64,000 nt of DNA from Mantis religiosa (Eukaryota > Arthropoda > Insecta > Mantodea > Mantidae). Under the pieces are notes generated by a model. That model was not told the DNA's origin. It worked only from the letters and a program-made list of their open reading frames with translations, and searched no databases. Where the stretch lies: contig CM060958.1 of assembly GCA_030765055.1 (NCBI GenBank), positions 5,715,849 through 5,779,848 on the forward strand, written 5' to 3'. Below, in pieces: positions 25,273-35,240 of this stretch (the stretch's first letter is position 1; every line of letters begins with the position of its first letter). A program made the position numbers and the translations under genes.

Positions 25273-25368
25273 GAGTCAACCTTGTATATCTATTCTCCAC
25301 TTACAAGTTTTTTGATGAAGACTAGTTTCTGGGAACCTCTTCCCTATCGTCAGTTCTGTGGTTGACTC
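25273..25368 (-). ncRNA. hammerhead-ribozyme-like module, PLE subfamily F
   Basis: On the - strand: GAGTCAACC (25360-25368), CTGACGA (25347-25353), stem II GGGAA/TTCCC with loop GAGG, A, GAAAC (25325-25329), GTA then AGTGGAG (25295-25304), and GGTTGACTC (25273-25281). The outer 9 bp pair perfectly. This is one of the best-formed modules in the window. Confidence 0.72.
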
Positions 25369-25675
25369 TGACTCAACGTAGGCTAATACAGTTTAAATAT
25401 GCATGTTTTTGTTGAGGCAAGATAACCTCGAACGCATGTATATATGTTTCGAGTATTGAGAGGGTAAGGTATGGGGAGGTATGCATAACTTGCTATCTGC
25501 TTCTAGGCAACATTGCAGCTCCACATGTGGAGAAACATATGACCTTCACATATCTTTTAAAAATCAGACTGTAAAGAACAGAACCATATATTCAAGATTC
25601 TTAATGAACTTCATCAGAACTCTTAACTAGCATAATCCATAAACACCATCATTATTATTGTTACTATCATTACAG

Positions 25676-25815
25676 ATGAGAGCTAAACCAGCATTGAACC
25701 GTACATCTCCTGCCCCAGGAGGTGCAGCACAGAAGGCTGATGCTGCAAATCAAACAAAACCTCAGTCAATGAGTCCTGCATCCCAGCAGCAGCAGCAACA
25801 AATTGCCAATAATAA
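25676..25815 (+). CDS. ph: polyhomeotic orthologue, exon 4
   Basis: The acceptor is ctatcattacag and the donor AA|gtaag. The exon has 46 codons plus two bases (phase 0 in, phase 2 out). The peptide starts MRAKPALNRTSPAPGG and ends in a short Gln run and IANNK. It is too short for any ORF list but joins exon 3 and exon 5 in frame. The preceding intron is about 10.5 kb and full of transposons. A PLE tail in antisense orientation begins only about 140 bp downstream. Confidence 0.85.
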
Positions 25816-25955
25816 GTAAGAATTGTTTATTATCATTGGCACACCTGTAGCTACTAAGTGCAAGTGAGGAAGATGTAAAGCGCATAATATTTTGAATGGT
25901 TATAAATAAAAGCGTTGTTAACAGTGAAGCTAATTTCATGTATAAAGACTAAAAT

Positions 25956-26059
25956 TGAGTCATACCTTTTAAAACTTGTAACTTCACTCACGTGCTTTTA
26001 CAAAATCAGGAACGTTTTCGAAACTGTTGCAGTCTCATCATCAGCTGATTAGCGACTCA
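25956..26059 (-). ncRNA. hammerhead-ribozyme-like module, PLE subfamily C
   Basis: On the - strand: TGAGTC (26054-26059), CTGATGA (26038-26044), stem II GAGACTG/CAGTTTC (7 bp, loop CAA), GAAAAC (26014-26019), then GTG and AGTGAAG (25982-25991), and GACTCA (25956-25961). The cleavage triplet is GUG, which breaks the NUH rule, so this copy is probably inactive. Confidence 0.6.
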
Positions 26060-26745
26060 TCACAGTTGGTTGTTGTCTGGATCTCTTGTAATTGGCTCCC
26101 TCTCTCAAAAGATTCTTTACATAAGTTCAGTAGACCACTCACTGATGGCACATCAAAATTTAGAATATGTGGAATGTTTTTAATAATAAAATTTTTTTCC
26201 CATGTTGTAAGTTCTAGTTTTGTTGACAGTGGTTTTAGTAGTTTGATCTCCTCTCCGATGTGGAGCTTATCATTCCAGAAATCAAAAGCAACTGCCGATT
26301 TTTCTGTTTTGTTTATATTTTATGTTCCTACGGTGCTCTGTTAATCTAGTTTTTAAATTCCTCTTTGTCAAACCAATATAAAATTTGTCACAGTTTTCAC
26401 AATTTATCCTATATATGCCTGACTTTTTTTTCTGGTGGGATCATGTTTTTTAAGGGATTATTTAACAATTTCTTGAGTGAGAATCTGTTTTGTGGTGCTA
26501 GTTTGATGCCATAATCTTTACATATTCGTTCAAACTTCGGAAATGCCCAAGGGTGGTAAGTAAATTTTTTGTATTTACAGTTTTTATTTATGTTCTGAAG
26601 AGTAGTGATCTCTTTTAATTTCTTTTGCTTGTAGTCCCAATTGATCAGTTTTTTGGTTGAGTTTGGATTGAAACCATTTTTTTGTGCTGTATTTAAAATA
26701 TATGTAAATTCCTCATTATATTGTTTTTGATCTTAAGGTATGTTG
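26030..26745 (-). pseudogene. Penelope-like element, RT end and GIY-YIG domain (subfamily C)
   Basis: On the - strand, with breaks: YKKFTYHPWAFPKFERICKDYGIKLAPQNRFSLKK, then KKSGIYRINCENCDKFYIGLTKRNLKTRLTEHRRNIKYKQ, then a damaged tail. The GIY and YIG residues and the following Arg (TKRNLKTR) are present. The element is 5'-truncated near 26745. It lies antisense between exons 4 and 5. Confidence 0.82.
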
Positions 26746-26874
26746 TTCAGTCAATGGATCAAACTTCTAAATGTATTTATAGGAACAGTGAGTGGTGCAG
26801 GCATTCAAAACATTGGAGGTAAGAAATACTATGAAATTCGCATTTAAGGTTAACAGAAAATATGGATTTTAGTT

Positions 26875-27050
26875 AATTGATGGAAATTAATCATTTCTCC
26901 ACACTAGCCGTATATAGGCTAAGATATTTGATGGATAGAGTCAACATGAAAAATCCAATGCCATGGTTGGGATTTGAAACTAGGAGATCCGTGGTTCAAA
27001 TCCCGGCAATGGCATTGAATTTTTCATGTTGACTCTATCTACCAGAGAAT
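26875..27050. repeat. tRNA-headed SINE, rearranged (copy g)
   Basis: A partial - strand head (ttcaatgccatggttgggatttgaa), then directly a + strand fragment (ggagatccgtggttcaaatcccgg) and tail, with the middle of the heads deleted. Confidence 0.75.
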
Positions 27051-27420
27051 ATGGAATTACGACATTATTGATGATGCTAAACTGGTTGCTTCTAGGTTAC
27101 CTCGTGGTTTGTGAGACAAAGCACGGAAACAACTGCAAACCAAACTGATCAAGTGATAATACTTTATTAGTAGACAGTTCAGAGAAAATACTTATTGATT
27201 TTATGAAATAAAATAGCTTCACTAAAAATTTGAATGCATCAGAAATATATTGGTTAAGTTTCCAAGGGGATTCATTTGTCAAAGGTAATTATGGCCGTTG
27301 TGATTTGAATTTTCAAGTCATCTTTAAAGTATTATTATTCTAAACCCATCTAATACAATTATTATACCACATAATGCTACAAGATTATAATGTTAGAGTA
27401 CGTTTATGTGCCTCTTACTT

Positions 27421-28035
27421 ACAGTGTGATCCATATAAACCTGAACCATTTCAATAGGCCATAACTTATTAACAAATAATAGGACACACATACAACTTTG
27501 GGAGATATAATACACAATTGGGAGATTACATTACACTATTTACATCTCAGAGAAAATGTTGGAAGTGTCCTCCACCAGCATCTGTACATGTTTACACTCG
27601 ACTCACCATATTCTCTGAAGTTTTATGGAGAGTATTCTCGCCAATGTTACTTATTTCAGTTCAAATGGATTCCTTGAGAACATCAATTGTATGTGGCCTA
27701 TTCTTGTACACTCTATTTTTAGAAAACTCCGGTGAGGTTAGGTCAAGGGATCTGGGGGTCCACAGACCTTTTGAGATTATTCGATTATCAAAGAAACTAG
27801 TTACAAGTTCCATGGTGTCAGATGTATGGCACATTTTATGAATTTTAACATTCCAATGGAAAAGTGTTTTACTTGGCCTCATTGGATCATTGCCATATGT
27901 CTTGTCTTCAGGGAACTATGATCAGCTGGAACACCAAAGTTCTAACCAGTCAACGATTTCTTGATAATATCTTCAAGTGAAAGCGAAGCATGTTGAAAGA
28001 AAATTTGTTGTATGTGAAGTGCAGATTGTCTCAGT
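27421..28035 (-). pseudogene. C-terminal fragment of a DDE transposase
   Basis: On the - strand: LWTPRSLDLTSPEF (third catalytic Asp region), then FSKNRVYKNRPHTIDVLKESI and, after a stop, a decayed NIGENTL...MVSRV-TCTDAGGGHFQHFL ending. This is the same transposase type as 20553-21595 but a different family. The left end (tgtgatccatataaacctgaacc) looks like its terminal repeat. The + ORF at 27518 is a shadow. Confidence 0.75.
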
Positions 28036-28980
28036 CGATTCATAGTATAATTTTAATTATCCCAATATTGTTTTGAGCTATCTCACCTTCATTTTTTTTA
28101 TTCTCTACAGATCACTTGCAGATAGTTTTTCTCTTATTATTTTGATGCTGTATGTAACAATGGGGCTAATTGTGGTCATGAATAATTACATAGCAGTGGT
28201 TAGGGACAGCAATGTTAGGTTCTTAATATTGTGTATCCCTTGTAGTCACATCATTTAAGGATTGAAATTAGGTATCTTATAGCTTATGTTAGTGGGAAGA
28301 ACAGTGGTTTTCAATATCGAAAGAATTAGCAAATCAGGATAGTGGTTTCTGAGATTATATGGACATGTAAACTCAAAAAAGTTATTTCTTTATGTTAGCA
28401 TAGATGTAGTATTGTGTAGAGTAGAGTCTGTCTAGTCAACGCGAGTGCAGTTGCCTCACAAAGGAAACAAACCCTCCCGCCCACTAATGACCATCATAAA
28501 TCTATCTCCACACTTCAGAAATGGAACACTGTCGTTGAGGACCAATAGCAACCCTGTTTTTCTGGAAATGACAGTCACATGTTTACTCCATGTGGAGTCT
28601 CAGTTGCCAAAGTTCCAACTTCCAGTTGATCTGTTTCATTATGCGCAGAAATTCGTTACAGGAAAAGCCTCGAAAAACAAAGTTATAACAGGAACTCTAA
28701 GAAAATTCTAGTGCTTGTTTTGAACACATAGATATGTCCTGAAAAATAATCTTGGTTAGGGGTCATGCAATGAACCTGATAAATTCTGGGTATTCACAGA
28801 AATACAGTAAGAAAAATTGTGACGAAAGAAATACCAAAGACGCCAATCAAGTGTGAAAACAAAAGGAAACATTTCTCTAACGTTTCAATAATTTCACATG
28901 CGATTTAATTTGCCAAGAAATTTATAGATTCTATGCAAAAGGGAGAGCGCCCACTGATGAATTGGTTGCACATGTGCAGG

Positions 28981-29210
28981 AATTAAATTAAATTATTTTA
29001 AATTATAGATGAGTCGTATTTATTACACAACAGCTTCACTTACCTGCCTATATTGAGGACATGTTTCGCAAACTATTGTTCGCATCATTGGCTCTAAATT
29101 AGAGCTGATGATGCGAACGATAATTCGCGAAACATGTCCTCAATATAGGTACGTAAGTGAAGCTGATTTGTAATAAATATGACTCACCTATAATTTAATA
29201 ATAAGATAAT
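28981..29210. repeat. head-to-head PLE subfamily D foldback
   Basis: The arms (about 29006-29092 and 29094-29190) are near-perfect reverse complements. Each carries the D-type tail TATTGAGGACATGTTTCGC/GCGAAACATGTCC. No PLE coding sequence is left. Confidence 0.8.
29105..29162 (+). ncRNA. hammerhead-like core, PLE subfamily D
   Basis: CTGATGA (29105-29111), stem II GCGAA/TTCGC, GAAAC (29129-29133), GTA (29153-29155) then AGTGAAG. The upstream strand of stem I is missing because of the foldback junction. The opposing copy on the - strand (29034-29091) has CCAATGA instead of CTGATGA. Confidence 0.5.
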
Positions 29211-29418
29211 TTGTTTAGATGAAACCTCGTACGATACCCATGACATATTGAGAAAGGTGGCAACCTTGCAGAAAGGACTGGGAGAAGGAGGGCTGGTGTT
29301 GTAAAACGATTATAAGGCTTCGTCAAAAGAGGTGGCTGGACTGCACACGCATTAACTAAACAGACTTTATCTTGTATGTCTGTTGAATATTGACGTGACT
29401 TCCCTCATATTTGTGCAG

Positions 29419-29533
29419 GGTAATACTAACAAGCAATGGTGGAGTGTCAGTAGGCACAACAATGGTGGCTGCAGGATCGCCGGTGTCAGCAGAGAAATCA
29501 CAACAAACGGGAATGTCACAGAAGTCTGTAGTT

Positions 29534-29567
<34 letters not shown>

Positions 29568-29696
29568 AACAAATAAACATGCAGCAACAGCAGCAGATAC
29601 AAATGCAGAACTTCCAACAACAGCAACAACAGCAGCAGCTACAAACGCAACAGCAGCAGCAGATGCAGATGCAGCAAAAACCTGCTGTTTTACAAG
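29419..29696 (+). CDS. ph: polyhomeotic orthologue, exon 5 (polyglutamine)
   Basis: The acceptor is catatttgtgcag and the donor ACAAG|gtgaag. The single first base completes AAG (Lys) from exon 4 and the last base is phase 1. The peptide is VILTSNGGVSVGTTMVAAGSP followed, after about 20 residues, by several glutamine runs broken by Met, Ile, Asn and Thr. CAG/CAA repeats make the other frames open too (Ala/Thr-rich on +, Cys- or Ala-rich on -), and these are shadows. Long Gln tracts are typical of insect polyhomeotic and may support low-complexity interactions. Mixed CAG/CAA codons should limit slippage. Confidence 0.9.
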
Positions 29697-30117
29697 GTGA
29701 AGTGATATTAATTTTAGAAGGGCTGGGCTGAGAAGCTTTGCTGTGATCATGAATCTTTAACAAAATATTTGTTTTATTTGATCCATTCTGGATTTTGATG
29801 CACATAACTCTTAGTATAATTTTTTTAGGAAGCTGAAAACCAGAATTTTTGTCAATTTTCTTGATACCCTGTTTCTAAAGCAGATTATGTTGATAATGTT
29901 CCTATAGTTCATAAAGTCTTTCTTTGTTGTCATAATTTCTCTCAGTTAAATTAAAAACTATGGATAATTGTTCATTTATTGTTCATAATAAGAATCTAAG
30001 TCTACACACATTTCAGTTTTCTAATTCAATTACTTTGTAAAACATGTGCATGTAAATAAGAAAATTCAAGTTGAAGCATTAGATTATTGCAAAATGAAGT
30101 TAAAATATGAACATAAA

Positions 30118-30533
30118 TTGTAAAACTATTTGTAGTCTGTTTATTGACACTCGTCACTTACTTTTCTTATATTATTGAGGGACTAGTTTCAAAGTCTATT
30201 GCCTCCATTTTCAACCTCTCTCCAACTAACATCTGTTGTCTGCTCTGCTCTCTCTGGTGGTGGAACTATGAACTTCTTTGTCAAATTATCTACTGGTGGG
30301 ATTTCAAAGTTCATTACGCAGTCCTTATTTTTCCATATGGAATTTGAAATCCCACTAGTAAATAATTTGACAAAGAAGTTCATAGTTCCACCACCAGAGA
30401 GAGGAGAGCAGACAACAAATGCTAGTTGGAGAGAGGTTGAAAATGGAGGCAATAGACTTTGAAACTAGTCCCTCAATAATATAAGAAAAGTAAATGACGA
30501 GTATCAATAAACCGACTACAAATAGTTTTACAA
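30118..30533. repeat. PLE subfamily J hairpin, 191-bp arms
   Basis: Arms 30118-30308 and 30343-30533 are reverse complements with few mismatches around a 34-bp loop. Both arms encode, outward from the loop, the PLE tail NFEIPPVDNLTKKFIVPPPER ending in EVENGGNRL (left arm on -, right arm on +). Each arm ends with GAAACTAGTC and a degenerate hammerhead core (TTGAAAA in place of CTGANGA). TAGTTGG/CCGACTA can form the distal stem. Confidence 0.85.
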
Positions 30534-30743
30534 TTAATTTTGATGCCACTGTTACTAAATTGCTTCAAACACACATATGAACATCAAATTTTATTTGATC
30601 TTTTTGTGTACTGGTGTGTTAAAGTTCAGCATATTTATATTACTGTTTCTCTTTATTCATTTACTGGCCCTCTCATAAAGCTTGAAACCAATAAATCAAC
30701 AAATGGCTCGAGAATTATAAGAGCATGTTATGTTTACACTACT

Positions 30744-30799
30744 ACACTTAATTTTGAAAAATCGAAACATGCTTTGGGAACATCTGCTCCCGTCATCAG
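30744..30799 (-). ncRNA. degenerate hammerhead-like module (H)
   Basis: On the - strand: CTGATGA (30793-30799), a stem GGGA/TCCC, AAAGC in place of GAAAC, and later TTAAGTGTAG. It resembles the other modules but the core is altered. Confidence 0.3.
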
Positions 30800-30904
30800 C
30801 GGACAACCAACAAATTATTAGCTCCAGTATACTTATTGTCCCCAATGTTTGACCTCTTCATGAAACTGCCTATATGCAGAACTTATAGAAGATAGGAAAT
30901 AATA

Positions 30905-32135
30905 AAAGTTACTATTATGTGTTTCAAATGGGAAGAGTTCTCGCCTGTAGTGAATCAGATGCATTAGACCCTTCAGCGTTGCCACCTCGTTACCCCCACT
31001 CTTCTAATATTTCCCTCTCTCTCTCACTTGCGAGTCTTCTTGGCGCTAAAGTAAGGTAAAGCAAACTGAATTTTCCAAAGTTTTATAATAATGCAGTTAT
31101 TGAAATCACAATTGCAGCATGGATATTCGTATATTATGCAAATGTTTTAAATATATAGTTTATGAATTACTTATTTTTCTAATCCAACGAAAATGCCAGT
31201 GGTGCATCCGTATAACTATGAATGTTACGTTAAGAGATAATTCGTCATTGTCATTGTCTTTATCGTCTTGAGTATTGCAAATTTATGATGATAGGTTCCA
31301 AAATCTCGTCACATGCTATCTCTTTCCAAAAGCAGTGTTCTTGTAGTTTATATGCATGTCTCATGCAGTTTTCCCCGTCTTCTGCAACCTTGTCAATTTC
31401 TTGGTGAATAAGTCATTCAGCATCAGTCAGTTTAAAAGTATTATTTCTGTTTGCAACATAATTTGAGCCCACATTAACTCAATTGGATCGTTCTGGCAGT
31501 GGTAAGGGGGAAGGTGGTTTATAATACCTCGTGTCTCATTTCAATTGCAAGCTGATTCAGCTGATATACTTTACCTGATTTTTAAATGGAAAAGCAACTG
31601 AATTATACTGCTTTGAACTCTCTAGAGTAAATAGATATTACGAAACCATTCATAAACAAAGATATAATGTGACCAGACATGTTCTGCTAGGCCAGCAGGA
31701 AGTGTATTGTTTCCTCTCATTTGAATTTAACAAACACATTGGCTTATTCAAAGTAATTCTTTTATCACGTTATGTAAAACGTTTACGTTTGTTCTGAGTA
31801 ATTACAAATATATATGTCAATCAATAATGATATCCATTACAATACTCACGTCACGATGCGTTGTTATAATAGTACTTTATTAGTATTAGGAAAACTATAT
31901 GAGCTAAATATATGGAGCTTTTACAATTATGTTGCATACATTACTCTACCTTCTTCATGGATCAGTTCTTGCAAAATCTGAATTTTTATCTTAGCACGGA
32001 TAGTATTTATTAGAGATTGATTAGTTTGGGACTCGTCACACTCCACTTAGGGGGAATGCAATACAACACTGCAGGACTCCGATTGGTTGCTCACGTAGTA
32101 ACGCTCAAGGACAAACATGATCCCATTTGAAACAG
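30905..32135. mobile_element. non-autonomous repeat family R, copy 2
   Basis: Inverted ends share GTTTCAAATGGGA (near 30914 and 32126). The interior matches copy 1 (24340-24960) in the opposite orientation, including the segment around ccgattggttgctcac. No transposase seen. Confidence 0.6.
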
Positions 32136-32913
32136 ATAATTATCTTATTTGCTTAATTTATGAAAAAGTGTTAATTTGTGTATAATATTGACAATATTCT
32201 TCCTCCAAGTGCTAATCTTGTAGCAGAAATGTGTGTGTTTCTGCCTTAAATTTGCTTACAGGACTTTAATGGTTCTGGGGATTCAGGTAATACATCAAAC
32301 AAGTGAAATGTCCATTTCCAAAAATCATTAAGTAAATGCACCTTAAAGAAGTTTTCTGAAAATATTGGGGTGGAGGAGAATATTTAGAATGAGAAAGTGT
32401 TTTAAAAACTGTCACCAACAGTGATTTGTTTCAACTCATTTGCACAAATAGTGCTCTAGGATGTGTTTTTACTATGAAAATTACTGGAGTTATTGAGTCC
32501 TTTGGAAAACAACTGAATTTCAGTCTTTTCTTCTCTACCCCTTTTTTTAATTATTTCAAACAAGTAGGAATTCTAAAAAAATAGCATCCTTAATTTAATT
32601 TTCATTTGTATTAGAGGCAATGAATTTTGGAAAGGGCAAATCAGTTATTTTGAACTATAATTCAATTTTTTACTTTAATTTTATTCTTGCAGTTTGTGTT
32701 TGAGTGAGCCAGTAGTAATTATTTCATATATCACACTTCAATATAAAACCAATATGACTTAAGGAAATCTAATGTGCAATATTCACATGGTCTTTTCTAC
32801 CCATTATAAATACAAATATATTCTTATATATTATATCAATATATTTCTAATTATTTTGTAAAGTTAAAATTATTTCACTTTTATATGCAAATATAATAAT
32901 TTGTAACATAAAA
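32136..32913. other. intron sequence, nothing recognised
   Basis: AT-rich, no ORF of note. Confidence 0.5.
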
Positions 32914-33200
32914 CTTCACTTACGAGAAATTATGAAAGTTTTCTTATTAATTGAAGAGGATCGCAAATTCGTGAAAAAATCTCTCGCATCATCAGCCAGC
33001 AACTGTTGTCAAGGTCACATTCACCAAAGATTACTATATTTTCACCAGTACTACCAAAATCTGAAAATGAAACAAATTTAAAAACAGAATCAACTGCTGG
33101 TATTGCAAAATTCAGTATGCAATGTTTATTTTTTAAAATAAATATCTGGCTCTTCTTTCTAATATGCGATGCAGCGATTTTTTTTTTAAATTCCTTCACA
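32914..33200 (-). pseudogene. PLE subfamily I tail with hammerhead-like module
   Basis: The - strand ORF (32930-33199) reads KKSQIFILKNKHCILNFAIPAVD, the PLE tail. CTGATGA lies at 32989-32995, followed by a weak stem and TTCACGAA; GTA then AGTGAAG is at 32914-32923. Distal TGTGAC/GTTACA pairing is possible. Confidence 0.55.
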
Positions 33201-33240
33201 CTTTTTGATGTTTTTATTTACAACAATGATTTTTAATATA

Positions 33241-34785
33241 ATTTATTTACTTTTTAGTGCAATTTCGTGTTGGAGGGTGTAACAGTAGTTATGCGTTATA
33301 TTTAGAAAATTTATGAAAGGAATGATTATGTGGATGTGTTTAGTCATTTAAATAAGTAAAAATATATGTAATTTTGTGATTGTAATAATTGTATGACGTA
33401 ATGTTGTGACGTGGAATTAAATTGGCCAATCACAAAATTAAGAGAGGAGTAACGATAATTACGAATAATAAATAATCTGGATATAGAGAGATGTTTTGTA
33501 ATGGTGGAGTGTGATGAATAGTGGTGCAAGATCAAGAACATTTAAGTAATAGTTTGAATCTGTTTAAATATAACAAAGTAAAAATTTATCGACATGTTGG
33601 AAGTGACTGGAAAGGAAGTTCAAGTAAAATGTAATTTAAATAATAAAATTAAATAGTTACAAAATTTGACTTCTCCGAAACTTTATTCCGAACCTTGCCT
33701 TGAAACCAAGATTCTCATGACTCTTATGTAATCAAGCACAATCATCAAGAAACAAATCAAAATACAACGAATTTGTTATTTCTGGCTTCTCAACGTGGAT
33801 CTTCGAAAAGTCAACGTGTATCCCATCTCAAACATAGAAATCCCGTACCAAATTGCACCCGAACATGTGGCTGATGAAGATGGAGACAAATTAATGACAA
33901 ATAGTCCCAAATTCCTGTCCCAAGGGTATTCTTTTAACGCTATTGTTTATTTACTTACTGCATAATGTAGCCATATTGAAGAATTCAGTACAGACAAACT
34001 ATGCTTGTTTCTCCACTGAACACAATGCTGCCAACAGTCTTAGTTCTCTCAAAATTACACTATCTAGCAGACGAACTCAAAGTACACTATCTAGCAGATG
34101 AATTACACTAAACATAATTTTCACAAATTAGCTAATTGCACTAAACATTGTTACACTACAGGGTAGACGTGCCTAATGTCTTCAATTAATTCTTGAAATG
34201 GGTCTGCTGACCGGTTTTTGCAGTCATTGTGCCAGTATCACCATTTACGTACCTGCAGCAAAACTCTGAATACTTGTGGCCCCGTCTCTTGATGGGGTGC
34301 AGGGTGGCATTGCATTCAAAACACAGCATTCGTGTCCTCAGCAGACACGAATAATAATAATTGAAGGCAGGCCTCCTCATTATTAAAATAAATGGACAAG
34401 TCCATTTTACTAATTTGTCAAGCTATTTATCAATTTTCAGCAACGTACTGAATAAATCTTAAATATTCGAAGAATGCACAGAATATACAGCCTTCAGTTC
34501 TAAAAGTAGAATAGGTACTTCTGCTGGATAGCAAGCCTACTTTTGTAAAGCAATAAAGCAATAAAACCTGAGAGGAAACATGGTCAGTATTTTCCAAAAC
34601 TGACCTGTGCTAATTGCATCCACATGTCCTTTTTGCACCGCTGTAGGACAGATGTCTGGGGAATTTTTGCAGAGATTGGCTACAAGTGTTACATATCTCT
34701 CTAATGTTGGCTGCAACACTGAAACCAGCTAGTCGTCTGCTTGCGCATGTGCATATGTGCACCTTTGGACTTAGAAAATATTCTC
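33241..34785. other. intron sequence, no firm assignment
   Basis: 33241-33720 has an LTR-like composition but no recognisable ends. The - ORFs at 33344-33541, 34186-34380 (several Cys: MLCFECNA..FCC) and 34537-34719 match nothing I know. Confidence 0.4.
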
Positions 34786-34789
34786 ACAT

Positions 34790-35240
34790 TGCATGAAAGA
34801 AAGTTTTTCCAAATATCTTTTCCCAAACCATCAAATCTATTGGACCATTTAATTATTTTAATAATCTAGCTTCTGGATTTATTTCATGGTTAAAGGACCA
34901 AAAATGTTCTTCTATGACCAATTTATCAGTTTGTACTTAATGTTACAAAAATGTTCTTTTGTTCTGGTTTCCAAATTATATTTTGCCCTTCCAATATAAA
35001 CGTTATCACAATCAAAACAATTAAATTGATAAATACCAGTTTTTTTATTATTAGGGATTTTATCTTTTTTAGAGAAAAAAGATAAAACTCTGTTGTCAAG
35101 GTCACATTCTTGGGTGAACGTGACCTTGACAACAGAGTTGTTGGCTGATGGTGTGAGAGATTTTTTCACGAAATCGTGATTCTATTCAATTAATAATAAA
35201 ATTTCCATAATTTCTTATAAGATAAGTGAAATTTTATGTT
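34790..35240. pseudogene. PLE subfamily I, GIY-YIG part plus inverted tail
   Basis: The - strand frame (34912-35169) reads KTGIYQFNCFDCDNVYIGRAKYNLETRTKEHF, a GIY-YIG domain. Right of a small hairpin (AACTCTGTTGTCAAGGTCAC and its complement, 35094-35141) the tail appears in + orientation, with CTGATGG (35145-35151), stem GTGA/TCAC, GAAAT (35170) and GATAAGTGAAA at 35221. The core has one substitution (A to G). Confidence 0.7.

Larger units (their letters stand above)
28424..29369 (+). mobile_element. DNA transposon family A, copy 2
   Basis: It starts AGTCTGTCTAGTCAACGCGA and ends with the inverted motif near 29350-29369. The N-terminal conserved segment is readable at 28445-28711 (NLSPHFRNGTLSLRTNSNP). 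The transposase core is largely replaced by a PLE foldback (28981-29210), after which family A resumes (gatgaaacctcgtacgat...). Confidence 0.75.

Noticed and set aside
29367..29805. Long ORFs opposite or out of frame with the Gln tract (Ala-rich, Cys-rich)
   Set aside because: They come from the CAG/CAA repeats; the Gln frame alone joins neighbouring exons in phase.
34186..34719. Cys-containing - strand ORFs as a host gene
   Set aside because: Short, no splice context, no motif that I can name.
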